From NCBI RefSeq assembly GCF_023065955.2, contig NW_026622997.1:35637278-35701277 (forward strand): DNA of 64,000 bases. The letters run 5' to 3'. This stretch comes from Ursus arctos (lineage: Eukaryota; Chordata; Mammalia; Carnivora; Ursidae). This document shows positions 1 through 11,600 of the stretch, piece after piece (position 1 is the stretch's first letter; the number at the start of each line of letters is the position of its first letter). The notes under the pieces were generated by a model. That model saw only the letters and a program-made list of their open reading frames with translations. It did not search any database and had not been told where the DNA came from. The translations under genes and the position numbers were made by a program.

Positions 1-70
1 ACAACCACTTACGATAGGAATTCTACACTGAGCAAAGATACTGTACGTTATTTGTTATTTTTTTACTTTA
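1..70. other. Unassigned AT-rich sequence left of L1 fragment
   Basis: These bases do not continue the L1 ORF1 sequence that starts at about 71. The corresponding positions of the second L1 copy (about 5817-5886) read through ORF1, whereas these do not. This is therefore a breakpoint or an internal deletion in the L1 fragment; the window is too short here to tell which. Confidence 0.5.
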
Positions 71-801
71 ATTTCTGCCAGATTTGGTCTCATTTCTGCC
101 CTTAGAGATTCTATATTATCATCAATATTTTCGTTAATACTTTTTCAAGTCTACACACCATCTTCACCTTTGTTACTCTGAATTCCATTTCTGATAATTT
201 GGTTATGTCCATATCCATTAGTTCTGTGGCAGAAGCCACAGACTCATTTTCTTTTCTTTGCTGGGGTGGATTTCTCCTTCTAGACATTCTAATGAGAAGT
301 TGTGGGTTTGTCCAGAGCCCAAATTATTGACTGGGACCCAGGCCATGAGCCCTTGTTTTATGGGGATCTTAGGGATGTGGGCTTCTTGATTTTTCAGCCT
401 GCCTTCTGGGGGAGGGGCCTGCCAAACCGATATTAAGGTTAACCCTGTTTGGGTATAGTCTCCGTGTCCCCTGCAAGGGGGGATGGGGATGGGCACAGAG
501 TAATTCGGTATTTCCAGGCTTTTGTTCTCCGGCGGCTTTCCCTGGTGTTTTGCTGTGCCTCTTCTGAGAGCCAGAGCAGCAGTGGCCAAATTTCATCCTC
601 TGTCTCAGAGGGATTGCGGACAGTTCTCCACTGATGTTCTGGCCACTTTAACTCTGTTTCTGTTGGTGCTGCTCAACCCTGCACTGTCCGGGATGTGAGC
701 CCCACACCTGGCATCCCAGCTCTCACCTACAGGGCCAGTGTGTCTCTGTCCTTTGTGTTTCTAACACCGCCAGCCACCAGCGGCCCCTGAATGCTCCAGG
801 A
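71..801 (-). mobile_element. L1 5' fragment (5' UTR and ORF1 start)
   Basis: On the minus strand this reads as the 5' end of a carnivore L1. Positions of about 288-801 match the 5' UTR of the L1 at 6107-6618. Below that, an ORF1 start codon at 287-285 opens a protein beginning MSRRRNPPQQRKENES, followed by a VASATELMDMDITKLSEMEFRVT-type N-terminus. The frame is lost near 130 by a stop. Homology to L1 ends abruptly at about 70, so the rest of ORF1, all of ORF2 and the 3' end are absent here. The copy aligns to 5887-6618 with a constant offset of 5816 and scattered substitutions. It is a dead fragment. Confidence 0.85.
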
Positions 802-802
802 G

Positions 803-1497
803 CATTATGTGTCTCTTTCTTACACACTTTTGCACATGCTTCCGTTTTCATGACAGAGGACTGTGAGATGCCAGATGGTTTCTCTACGGTGTTCCTTCAT
901 TGATTCAGTATATGGCACTTTCCTTATGTTTTCTTAGGCACCTGTACAAATGGTTTCATCTTCACCACCGAAGACGTGACTTCAAAGATGGCTTTGGTAC
1001 AATGTTCTTTCCTAAGATTGGTTCACGTCCCTTTCCTTATGCTTTTATTCCCAATCAGACACATGCTTCCATCATCATGACAGTTTATGGGACTTGGAAA
1101 ACCCTTTCCATACCCTCTTCTTCCTGAGATTACGTCTATGGCTGTTTCCTTAAGTTTCAACACACGTATTGGTAAACCCTGGTGTTTTCACTGATCAACG
1201 TTGCCTTGTCTCTACAAAAACATGGTTCACTGAATTGACTGATGGCACTTTCCTTTCGTTTTCACACAACCTTTTTGAAGGGCTTTCCTCCTCATGACTG
1301 ATGTGAGTTGAGAGATGCTTTCTGTGTAGTGTTCTCACGTCGTTAAATGAAGGGCATTATCTTGATGCTTGCAGACACCGTTTGGCACAATGCTCCCACT
1401 TCATGACACCAGATGTGAGGTGCAAGATGCTTTCACATAGAGTGTTCTCTCCTTGAGTAAAGTAGGTGACCCTTTCCCTATGCATTCGTAGACACTT
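803..1497. repeat. Old ~112-bp satellite, partial higher-order unit 1
   Basis: This is a degenerate tandem repeat. The basic unit of about 112-114 bp carries recurring landmarks: 'cttcatgacagaagatgtgag', then 'tgttctttc', then 'ggcactttccttatg'. The stretch matches 6619-7310 almost base for base (same satellite phase, same adjoining L1 5' end) and 12691-13345 with more divergence. It begins directly at the L1 5' end near 801 and stops at the poly-T of the next L1 at 1498. There is no coding potential; the short open frames here are chance. Confidence 0.75.
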
Positions 1498-1781
1498 TTT
1501 TTTTATAATGATTTTTTATTATATTATGTTAGTCACCATACAGTACATCCCCGCTTTTCGATGTAAGGCTCGATGATTCATTAGTTGTGTATAACACCCA
1601 GTGCACCATGCAATATGTGCCCTCCTTACTACCCATCACCGGCCTATCCCATTCCCCCACACCCTCCCCTCTGAAGTCCTCAGTTTGTTTCTCATAGTCC
1701 ATAGTCTCTCATGTTTCATTCCCCCTTCTGATTACCCCCCCTTTCTTTATCCCTTTCTTCCCCTACTGATCATTCTAGTTC

Positions 1782-4700
1782 TTATGTTCCATAGATGAGA
1801 GAAATCATATAGTTGTCTTTCTCTGCTTGACTTATTTCACTTAGCATTATCTCCTCTAGTGCCGTCCATGTTGAAGCAAATGTTGAGAACTCATTCTTTC
1901 TGATAGCTGAGTAATATTCCATTGTATATATGGACCACAACTTCTTAATCCAGTCATCTGTTGCAGGGCATCTCGGCTCCTTCCACGATTTAGCTATTGT
2001 GGACATTGCTGCTATGAACATTGGGGTGCATATGGCCCTTCTCTTCACCACGTCTGTATCTTTGGGGTAAACACCCAGTAGTGCAATGGCTGGATCATAA
2101 GGTAGCTCGATTTTTAACTTTTTAAGGGACCTCCACACTGTTTTCCAGAGTGGCTGTACCAACTTGCATTCCCACCAACAATGTAGGAGGGATCCCCTTT
2201 CTCCACATCCTCTCCAACAATTGTTGTTTCTTGCCTTGTCTATTTTTGCCATTCTAACTGGCGTAAGGTGGTATCTCAGTGTGGTTTTGATTTGAATTTC
2301 CTTGATGACTAATGATTTTGAACATTTTTTCATGTGTCTGTTAGCCATTTGTATGTCTTCATTGGAAAAGTGTCTGTTCATATCTTCTGCCCATTTTTTG
2401 ATTTATTTGTTTCTCGTGTATTGAGTTTGAGAAGTTCTTTGTAGATCTTGGATACCAGTCCTTTATCTGTAGTGTCATTTGCAAATATATTCTCCCATTC
2501 CGTGGGCTGCCTCTTAGTTTTTCTGTTTCCTTGGCTGTGCAGAAACTTTTAATCTTGATGAAGTCCCATAAATTCATTGTATCTTTTGTTTCTCTTGCCT
2601 TTGGGGATGTATCATGAAAAAGGTTGCTTTGGCCGATGTCGTAGAGGTTGCTGCCTATGTTCTCCTCTAGGATTTTGATGGATTCCTGTCTCACATCGAG
2701 GTCTTTCATCCATTTGGAGTTTATTTTTGTGTATGGTGTGAGAGAGTGGTCAAGTTTCATTCTTTTGCATGTAGCTGTCCAATTTTCCCAGCACCATTTA
2801 TTGAAGAGACTGTCTTTTTCCCACCGGATGTTTTTTCCTGCTTTATCAAATATTAGTTGCCCAAAGAGCCGAGGGTCCATTTCTGGGCTCTCTATTCTGT
2901 TTCATTGGTCTATGTGTCTGTTTTTGTGCCAGTACCATGCTGTCTTTGTGATCACAGCTTTGTAGTACAGCTCGAAATCCGGCATTGTGATGCCCCCAGC
3001 TTTGTTTTTCCTTTTCATCAGTTCCTTGGAGATTCGGGGTCTTTTCTGGTTCCATACAAATTTAAGGACTATTTGTTCCAGTTCTTTGAAAAATGTCCTC
3101 AGTATTTTGATCGGGATAGCATTGAAAGTGTAGATGGTTCTGGGTAGCATGGACATTTTAACTATGTTAATTCTTCCGATCCATGAGCATGGAGTATTTT
3201 TCCATCTCTTTGTGTCTTCCTCTATGTCTTTCAAAAGTGATTTATAGTTTCTAGAATATAGGTCCTTTACGTCTCTGGTTAATTCCTAGGTAACATATGG
3301 TTTTTGGTGCTATTGTAAATGGGCTGGATTCCCTAATTTCTCTTTCTTCAGTCTCATTATTCGTGTATAGAAATGCAACTGATTTCTGAGCATTGATTTT
3401 CTATCCCACCCCATTACTGAATTGCTCTATAACTTCTCATATTTTGCGCGTGTATTCTATTGGGTTTTCCATATAGAGTATCATGTCATCTGTGAAGAGA
3501 GACATTTTGACTTCTCTGCTGATTTGGATACCTTTTATCCCTTTTTGTTGTCTGCTGTTGCAAGGACTTCTAGTACTATGTTGAATAATAGTGGTGAGAG
3601 TGGGCATCCTTGCTGAGTTCCTGATCTTAAGGGAAAGGCTTCCAGCTTTTCCCCATTGAGAATATTTTCTGTAGCCTTTCCATAGATGGCTTTTATGAGA
3701 TTGAGAAATGTACCCTCTATTCCTACACTCTGAAGGGTTTTAATCAGGAAAGGATGCTGTATTTTGTCAAATGTTTTTTCTGGATCAGTTGAGGGGATCA
3801 TATGGTTCCTGAGTCTTTTCTTGTTGATATGATGTATCACGCTGATCGATTTGCGAATATTGAACCACGCTTTCATCCCAGGGATGAATCCCACTTGTTC
3901 ATGATGGATAATCGTTTTAATGTACTGTTGGATTCTATTAGCCAGAATCTGGTTGAGGATTTTGGCATCTATATTCATTAGGGAAATTGGTCTGTAATTC
4001 TTCTTTTTGAGGGGGTCTTTGCCTGTTTTGCAGATCAAGGTAATATTGGCCTCATAGAATGAGTTTGGTAGCTTTCCTTCTGTTTCTATTTTTTGAAATA
4101 GCTTTAGGAGAATAGGTATTATTTCTTCTTTGAATGATTGGTAGAATTCCCCAGGAAAACCGTCCAGGCCTGGAGTTTTGTTATTTGGAAGGTTGTTTAT
4201 CACTGGCTCAATCTATTCACTGGCTTGGATGGCTATGTATTTCCCCATTAGGACTGCCTTTGCAGTATCCCATAGGTTTTGGACCATTGTGTTTTCATTC
4301 CCGTTGGTCTCCATAAATTGTTTAAATATATTTTTGATTTCCTGGTTCATTGGGTCATTCCTGAGCAGGATGGTTCTTAGTTTCCAAGTGTTTGAGTTTT
4401 TTTCCAAAATCTTCCTTGTTTTTGAGTTCCAATTTCAGAGTGTTGTGCTCTGAGAATATGCACGGGATAATTTCAATCTTTTGGTATCAGTTGAGACCTG
4501 ATTTGTGTCCCAGAACATGGTCTAATCTTGAGAATGTTCCATGGGCATTAGAATAGAATGAGTATTCTTTGGTTCTGGGGTACAGTGTTCTATATATATC
4601 TATGAGGTCTATCTCATCTAGCATGGCATTCAAAGCTCTTGTTTCTATGTTGGTTTTCTGCTCCGGTGCTCTGTCTGTTGCTGATAGTGGAGTGTTGAGG

Positions 4701-5200
4701 TTCCTACTATTAATGTATTTTTATCTATATATCTCTTTATTCCGGTTAAGAGTTGGCTTGTGTATCTTGCTGCTCCCCTGTTGGGGGCATATATATTTAT
4801 AATTGTCATATCCACTTGTTGGCTACATCCTTTAAGAATAATATAGTGCCCTTATGTGTCTCTAACCATAGTCTTTAGTTTCAAATCCAATGTGTCTGAC
4901 ATGAGAATTGCTACCCCAGCTTTCTTTTCAGGTCCATTGGCGTGAAAGATGGTATTCCATCCTTTTAGTCTGAATGTATCTTTAGGTTCAAAATGAGTGT
5001 TTGTAGACAGCAAATGGATGGGTCATGTCTTTTTATCCAATCAGCAACCCTGTGGTGTTTTATGGGAGCATTTAGGCCATTTACATTGAGACGGATTATT
5101 GAGAGATGTGATTTTAATGATGCCATATTGCCAGTAAAGTCTTTGTTTCCATAGATTGTGACTTTATGTTCTGTATCACTCTTGGGGCCTTTTTACTTTT
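1782..5200 (-). pseudogene. L1 ORF2 (endonuclease-reverse transcriptase), broken
   Basis: Reading leftwards from 5200, the remains of an L1 ORF2 protein appear in order: an endonuclease region (about 4450-5190) with many breaks, a linker at 4213-4407, the reverse transcriptase core at 3535-4203 ([40 protein letters not shown]), a thumb region at 2902-3234 and the C-terminal part at 2359-2880 and 1782-2381. The C-terminus keeps the cysteine-rich CX3CX7HX4C motif ([18 protein letters not shown]). The catalytic box reads FTDD at 3485-3496 instead of FADD. At least five frame interruptions separate the pieces. Enzymatic activity is not expected. Confidence 0.9.
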
Positions 5201-5286
5201 ATAGAACCCCCCCCCCCTTAATATCTCCTGTAGGGCTGGTTTTGTGGTTAAAAAAATTGGTCAATGACCACAATTCTGGAAGGTCT

Positions 5287-6106
5287 TTATTTCTCCATGA
5301 ATTCTGAATGACAGCCTTGCTGGATAGAGGATCCTTGGCTGCATGTTTTTCTCTGAAAGAGATTTAAAAATGCCCCCCAACCCTTTATCTCATTCCAGGT
5401 CTGTGGAGAGAGGTCAGACGTAATTCTGATATCTTTGCCTTGGTACGTGAGAAATTTCTTTGCCCTGGCCGCTTTCAATACTGTATCCTTGCATCTAATA
5501 TTTGCGAAATGCACTATGACGTGACGTGGCGTGGGTTTGTCGTGGTTGAGCTTGGAAGGGGTCCTCTCTGCCTCTTGGACACGAATGTTTGTTTCCCTTG
5601 CTAGATTAGGGAAGTTTTCAGCTACAATTTGTTCAAATATCTCTTCTAGACCTCTGTTTTTTTCTACGTCCTCAGGAATGCCGATGATTCTGACACTGGA
5701 ACGTTTTATTGAGTCAGTCATTTCCCGTAACCTACATTCCTGTGTGTGGATTTTTTTTGAGTCCAGATTCTTTTAGCTTTTTCCTCTACTAACCCATTTT
5801 CCAATTCGCTGATACGTCCTTCTGCCTCATTCACCCTGGCCAACAGAGCCTCTAGTTTTGACTGCATTTGGCTCCTAGAATTTTTAATTTCTGCCAGATT
5901 CGCTCACATTTCTGCCCTTAGAGATTCTATGTTCTCATTAACAATTTTGTCAATATTTTTTTCAAGTCTACAAATCATCTTGACCATTGTTACTCTGAAT
6001 TCCATTTCTGATAATTTGGTTATATCCATATCCATAAGTTCTGTGGCAGAGGCCACAAACTCATTGTCTTTTCTTTGCTGGGGGGGGGGGGACTTCTCCT
6101 CATCAT
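5287..6106 (-). pseudogene. L1 ORF1 (RNA-binding chaperone), broken
   Basis: On the minus strand the start region (ATG at 6106-6104) is followed by a C run (the G run on plus at 6080-6091) that shifts frame relative to the sister fragment at 71-287. The coiled-coil region covers about 5760-6060. The RNA-recognition-motif part is open at 5287-5721, with RIIGIPEDVEKNRGLEEIF, HVIVHFANIRCKDTVL and a TYQGKDIRITSDLSPQTWNE C-terminal-domain start. A further shift in a C run near 5374-5380 garbles the end of the protein, and an A run near 5753-5760 breaks the link to the coiled coil. Family assignment is secure; function is lost. Confidence 0.88.
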
Positions 6107-6618
6107 TCAGATGAGGAGAGGTTGTGGTGTTGTCCAGAGCCCAAATTATTGACCACGACCCAGGCCGTGCGCCCTTGTTTTATAGGCATCTTAGGTATGG
6201 GGGCTTCTTGATTTTTCAGCCTGCCTTCTGAGGTAGGGGCCTGCCGTGCCGATACTTGGGCAACCCTGTTTGGGTAGAGTCTCTGTGTACCCTGCGAAGG
6301 GGGATGGGGGTGGGCACACTGTGAGCCGGTCTTTCCAGGCTTCTTTTCTCTGGCGGCTTTCCCTGGTGGTTTGCTGTGCTTCTTCTGAGAGTCAGAGCAG
6401 CAGTGGCCGAATCTCAGCCTCTGTCTCAGAACAGATGGATTGCGGACCATTCTCCACTGATGTTCTGGCCACTTTAACTCTGTTTCTGTTGGTGCTGCTC
6501 AACCCTGCACTGTCCAGGATGTGAGCCCCACACCTGGCTTCCCAGCTCTCACCTACAGGGCCAGTGTCTCTCTGTCTGTGTTTCTAACACCGCCAGCCGC
6601 CCCTGCATGCTCCAGGAG
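6107..6618 (-). promoter_or_regulatory. L1 5' UTR (ancestral internal promoter region)
   Basis: This GC-richer segment lies upstream of ORF1 on the minus strand and is shared with 288-801. By analogy with other mammalian L1s the 5' UTR carried the internal RNA polymerase II promoter. No specific factor sites were assigned. It ends sharply at about 6618, where old satellite begins with 'tttatgtgtctctttc', the same junction as at 801-803. Confidence 0.7.
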
Positions 6619-8471
6619 CTTTATGTGTCTCTTTCTTACACACATTTGCACAAGCTTCCGTTTTCATGACAGAGGACTGTGAGATGCCAGATGGTTTCTC
6701 TACGGTGTTCCTTCGTAGATTCAGTACATGGCACTTTCCTTATGTTTTCTTAGGCACTTGTACAAACGGTTTCATCTTCAAGACTGAAGACGTGACTTCA
6801 AAGATGGCTTCGGTACAATGTTCTTTCCTAAAGTTGGTTCACCTCCCTTTCCTTATGCTTTTATTCCCAGTCAGACACATGCTTCCATCATCATGACAGA
6901 TTATGGGACTTGGAAAACCCTTTCCATACCCTCTTCTTCCTGAGATTACGTCTATGGCTGTTTCCTTAAGGTTCAACACACGTATTGGTAAACCCTACTG
7001 TTTTCACTGATCAATGTTGCCTTGTCTCTACAAAAACATGGTTCGCTGAATTGACTGATGGCACTTTCCTTTCGTTTTCACACAACTTTTGAAGGGCTTT
7101 CCTCCTCATGACTGATGTGAGTTGAGAGATGCTTTCCTTGTAGTGTTCTTACATGGTTCAACAAAAGGCATTATCTTGATGCTTGCAGGCACAGTTTTGT
7201 ACAATGCTCCCAATTCATGACACCAGATGTGAGGTGCAAGACGCTTTTATATAGAGTGTTCTCTCCTTGAGTAAAGTAGGTGTCCCTTTCCCTATGCATT
7301 TGTAGACACTTTTGAAAATCTTGACATCTTCCTAACAGAAGATGTGACTTGGATGAGGGTGTCCATTCGGTGTTCTGACTGAGATTTGGGTATATTGTTC
7401 TTTCCTTAAGGTTCAACGCACGTATTGGACAACGCATATATATTCCTGGGTCACCACGTTACTTCGATGTTGCCTATCAACACTGACCTGGTACTCACAA
7501 CTACTTAGGACCTCTCCTTATGCTTTCACTCACACTTCTGCATGTACTTCCATCTTCATTACAGAAGATGTGAGTTGGGAGATTTTTTCCAAGGGTGTTC
7601 TTACCTGAGCATACAGCATGTTCCTTAGGTTTTCATACAGTTTTGGAACACACATCCATCTTCATGAAGGTAGTTGTGATTTGGAAGGTTGTCTCTAGAT
7701 GGTGCTCTTTCTTAGTGTTAAGCATATGGCACTTCTCTTACGGTTCAACAGAGATATTTGAAAATCTCTCTTCATACATCAGGATGTTTGAAATCTCTTC
7801 CTCTATACAGAACATTGGTGCTCAGAGTCGAGTAAATGGCATTTCTTTACACATTCCCTCACCCTTTAGCCAATGCTTCCAGGGTCATGTGAAAAGATGT
7901 TTCAGAGGGTATTCTATGGAGTTCTCTTGTAAAGTTAAGCATACGATAATTCCCTTAAGCTGAGAAACACTCTCTTGTATATGCTTCCAGCTTCATGAAA
8001 GAACATGTGCCTTTAAAGATGGATTAGGTACTGTCCTTTTTTGGAGCCATGTCTCTGCCACTTTCCTTATGTTTTCACCACAACGTTGCAAACATTTTCG
8101 TCTTCATGACAGAAGCCGTGGTTTGTAAGATGCTATCTACCCAGTGCTCTCACCTACTAAGTTTATGGCACTTTCCTTAAGTTTCAACACATAGGGAAGA
8201 AAACCCTGGTTGATCCATTTGTCAGGAGGTGGGTTCGATATCGTTTTCTATCTAGACAGATTTGGTTCTCAGAATTAAGTAGACAGCCCTTTCTCTACGT
8301 GCTTGCACACACTCTTGCCAAGGCTTCCATCTTCACAACAGAAGTTGTGAGTTGAGACATGATGTCTATACAGTGTTCTTCTATAGAGTGAGGCAACGCG
8401 CTTTATGCATCTCTTTTTGTACACACTTTTTCACATGCTTCCTTTTTCATGCCAGAAGACAGTGAGATGCA
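6619..8471. repeat. Old ~112-bp satellite, full higher-order unit 2
   Basis: A complete higher-order copy. The landmark 'gactgtgagatg' occurs at 6675 and its counterpart 'gacagtgagatg' at 8458, 1783 bp apart. Inside, basic units repeat about every 114 bp: for example 'gcttcc' at 8323 and 8437, and 'tcttca' at 8101 and 8330 two units apart. The stretch aligns along its length to 12691-14492, including the non-repeating wording 'gtccattcggtgttctgactgagattt' and 'gtcaccacgttacttcgatgttgcc'. The basic units diverge strongly from each other, while the two higher-order copies remain close, the hallmark of higher-order amplification. Confidence 0.75.
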
Positions 8472-8671
8472 GGGCGCCTGGGTGGAACAGCACTTAAGCG
8501 TCTGCCTTCAGCCAGGGCGTGATCCCGGCATTGTGGGATCGAGCCCCACATCAGGCTCCTCCGCTGTGAGCCTGCTTCTTCCTCTCCTACTCCCCCTGCT
8601 TGTGTTCCCTCTCTCACTGGCTGTTTTGCTGTCAAATTAATAAATGAAATCTTAAAACAAAAGAAAAAGAA
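8472..8671 (+). mobile_element. Can-SINE (tRNA-derived carnivore SINE)
   Basis: It starts with 'gggcgcctgggtgg' and continues with a tRNA-like head containing a B-box-like element, ggatcgagcc (8536-8545). A pyrimidine-rich stretch rich in 'ctcctactccccctgc' follows, then an A-rich tail (about 8641-8671). The wording is that of the arctoid-caniform SINE family. The A-box region is altered ('gtggaacagcac' where 'gtggctcagtcg' is usual). It sits immediately upstream of a truncated L1 in the same orientation, and the pair shares one target-site duplication. Confidence 0.9.
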
Positions 8672-11600
8672 GGGTTGCAGATTGGATAAAAAGAAATGAC
8701 CCATCCATTTGCTGTCTACAAGAGACTTATTTCGAACCCAAAGATGCATTCAGACTGAGAGTAAGGGGATGGCGTACCATCTTTCACGCAAATGGACTTC
8801 AAAAGCAAGCTGGGGTAGCAATTCTCATATCAGATAAATTGGATTTTAAACTACAGACTATTGTTAGAGATGCAGAAGGGCACTATATTATTCTTAAAGG
8901 AAGTATTCAACAAGTGGATATGACAATTATAAATATATATGCCCCCAACAGGGGAGCAGCAAGATACACAAGCTAACTCTTAACCAGAATAAAGAGACAT
9001 ATAAATAAAAATACATTAATAGTAGGGGACCTCAACACTCCACTCTCAGAAATAGACAGAACACCCTGGCAAAAACTAAGCAAAGAATCAAAGGCTTTGA
9101 ATGCCATACTTGACAAGTTGGACCTCATAGATATATAAAGAACACTATACCCCAGAACCAAAGAATACTCATTCTATTCTAATGCCCATGGAACATTCTC
9201 AAGAATAGACCATGTTCTGGGACACAAAACAGGCCTCAACCGATACCAAAAGATTGAAATTATCCCGTGCATATTCTCAGACCACAACGCTCTGAAATCG
9301 AAACTCAACCACAAGGAAAAATTTGGAAGAAACTCAGACACCTGGTGACTAAGAACCATCCTGCTCAGGAATGACTCAATAAACCAGGAAATCAAAAATC
9401 AAATTAAACAATTTATGGAGACCAATGGGAATGAAAATACAACAGTCCAAAAACCTATGGGATACTGCAAAGGCAGTCCTAAGGGGGAAATACATAGCCA
9501 TCCAAGCCTCACTCAAAAGAATAGAAAAATCTAAAATGCAGTTTTTATATTCTCACCTCAAGAAGCTGGAACAGCAACAGAGGGACAGGCCTAATCCATG
9601 CACGAGGAAGCAGTTGACCAAAATTAGAGCTGAAATCAATCAAGCAGAAACCAGAAGTACAGTAGAGCAGATCCACAGGACTAGAAGCTGGTTCTTTGAG
9701 AGAATCAATAAAATTGACAGACCACTGGCAACGCTCATCCAAAAGAAAAGAGAAAGGACCCGAATATTAATATTATGAATGAAAAAGGAGAGGTCACGAT
9801 GAACACCATTGAAATTGGAAGGATTATTAGAAATTTTTATCAACAGCTATATGCCAATAAACTAAGCAATCTGGAAGAGATGGAATCCTTCCTGGAAACC
9901 TATAAACTACCAAGATTGAAAGAGGAAGAAATTGATTTCTTAAACAGGCCAATTAATGAAGAAATTGAGTCAGTGATAAACAACCTTCCAAATAACAAAA
10001 CTCCAGGCCCGGACGGTTTTCCTGGGGAATTCTACCAAACATTCAAAGAAGAAATAATACCTACTCTCCTAAAGCTATTTCAAAAAATAGAAACAGAAGG
10101 AAAGCTACCAAACTCATTCTATGAGACCAATATTACCTTGATCCCCAAACCAGGCAAAGACCCCCTCAAAAAGGAGAATTACAGACCGATTTCCCTAATG
10201 AATATGGACACCAAAATCCTCAACAAGATACTTGCTAATAAAATCCAACAGTACATTAAAAGAATTACCCATCACGATCAAGTGGGATTCATACCTGGGA
10301 TGCAAGCGTGGTTCAATATTCGCAAATCCATCAGCGTGATATATCATATCAACAAGAAAAGACTCAGGAACCATATGATCCTCTCAATCGATGCCGAAAA
10401 AGCATTTGACAAAATACAGCATCCTTTCCTGATTAAAACCCTTCAGAGTGTAGGAATAGAGGGTACATTTCTCAATCTCATAAAAGCCATCTGTGAAAAG
10501 CCTACTGCAAATATTATTCTCAATGGGGAAAAGCTGGAAGCCTTGCCCTTAAGATCAGGAACTCGACAAGGATGCCCACTCTCGCCACTATTATTCAACA
10601 TCGTACTGGAAGTCTTTGCAACAGCAATCAGACGACAAAAAGGGATCAAAGGTATTCAAATCGGCAAAGAAGAAGTCAAAATGTCTCTCTTCGCAGATGA
10701 CATGATACTCTATGTGGAAAACCCAAAAGAAGCCACTCCCAAACTATTAGAAGTTATAGAGCAATTCAGTAATGTGGTGGGATACAAAATTAATGCTCAG
10801 AAATCAGTTGCATTTCTGTACACGAATAGCGAGACCGAAGAAAGAGAAATTAGGGAATCCATCCCATTTACAATAGCACCAAAAACCGTACGTTACCTTA
10901 GAATTAACCAGAGACGTAAAGGACCTATATTCTAGAAACTATAAATCACTCTTGAAAGACATTAAGGAAGACATAAAAAGATGGAAAGGTATTCCATGCT
11001 CAAGGATCAGAAGAATTAACATAGTTAAAATGTCCATGCTACCCAGAGCCATCTACACTTTCAATGCTATCCCGATCAAAATACTGAGGACATTTTTCAA
11101 AGAACTGGAACAAATAGTCCTTAAATTTGCATGGAAACAGAAAAAGCCATGAATCTCCAAGGAACTGTTGAAAAGGAAAAATAAAGCTGGGGGCATCACA
11201 ATGCCAGATTTCGAGCTGTACTACAAAGCTGTGATCACAAAGACAGCATGGTACTGGCACAAAAGCAGACACATAGACCAATGGAACAGAATAGAGAACA
11301 GAGAAATGGACCCTCGGCTCTTTGTGCAGCTAATATTTGAGCAAGGAGGAAAAAACATCCGGTGGGGAAAAAAGTCTCTTCAATAAATGGTGCTGGGAAA
11401 ATTGGACAGCTACATGCAAAAGAATGAAACTTGACCACTCTCTCACACCATACACAAAAATAAACTCCAAATGGATGAAAGACCTCGATGGGAATCCATC
11501 AAAATTCTAGAGGAGAACATAGGCAGCAACCTCCACGACATCGGCCAAAACAACCTTTTTCATGATACATCCCCAAAGGCAAGAGAAACAAAAGATACAA

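Larger units (their letters stand above)
1498..6618 (-). mobile_element. Near full-length LINE-1, inactive
   Basis: A minus-strand L1 of about 5.1 kb. It has a poly-A tail (poly-T on plus, 1497-1506), a 3' UTR (about 1500-1780), ORF2 (about 1782-5200), a short inter-ORF spacer with a C run near 5209, ORF1 (about 5287-6106) and a GC-richer 5' UTR (6107-6618). Both ORFs are broken by stops and frameshifts, so it cannot move on its own. No target-site duplication is visible. The left flank is satellite ending 'gtagacac' and the right flank is satellite at a different phase, so the insertion has been rearranged since it landed. Confidence 0.92.

Noticed and set aside
803..1497. The ~112-bp repeats as a zinc-finger-type coding repeat
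   Set aside because: The period is not a multiple of three, and there are no spaced Cys/His codons in a continuous frame.
8472..8545. A functional tRNA gene in the SINE head
   Set aside because: Only a B-box-like element and tRNA-derived wording remain. The A box is altered and the cloverleaf is not intact, as expected for a Can-SINE.
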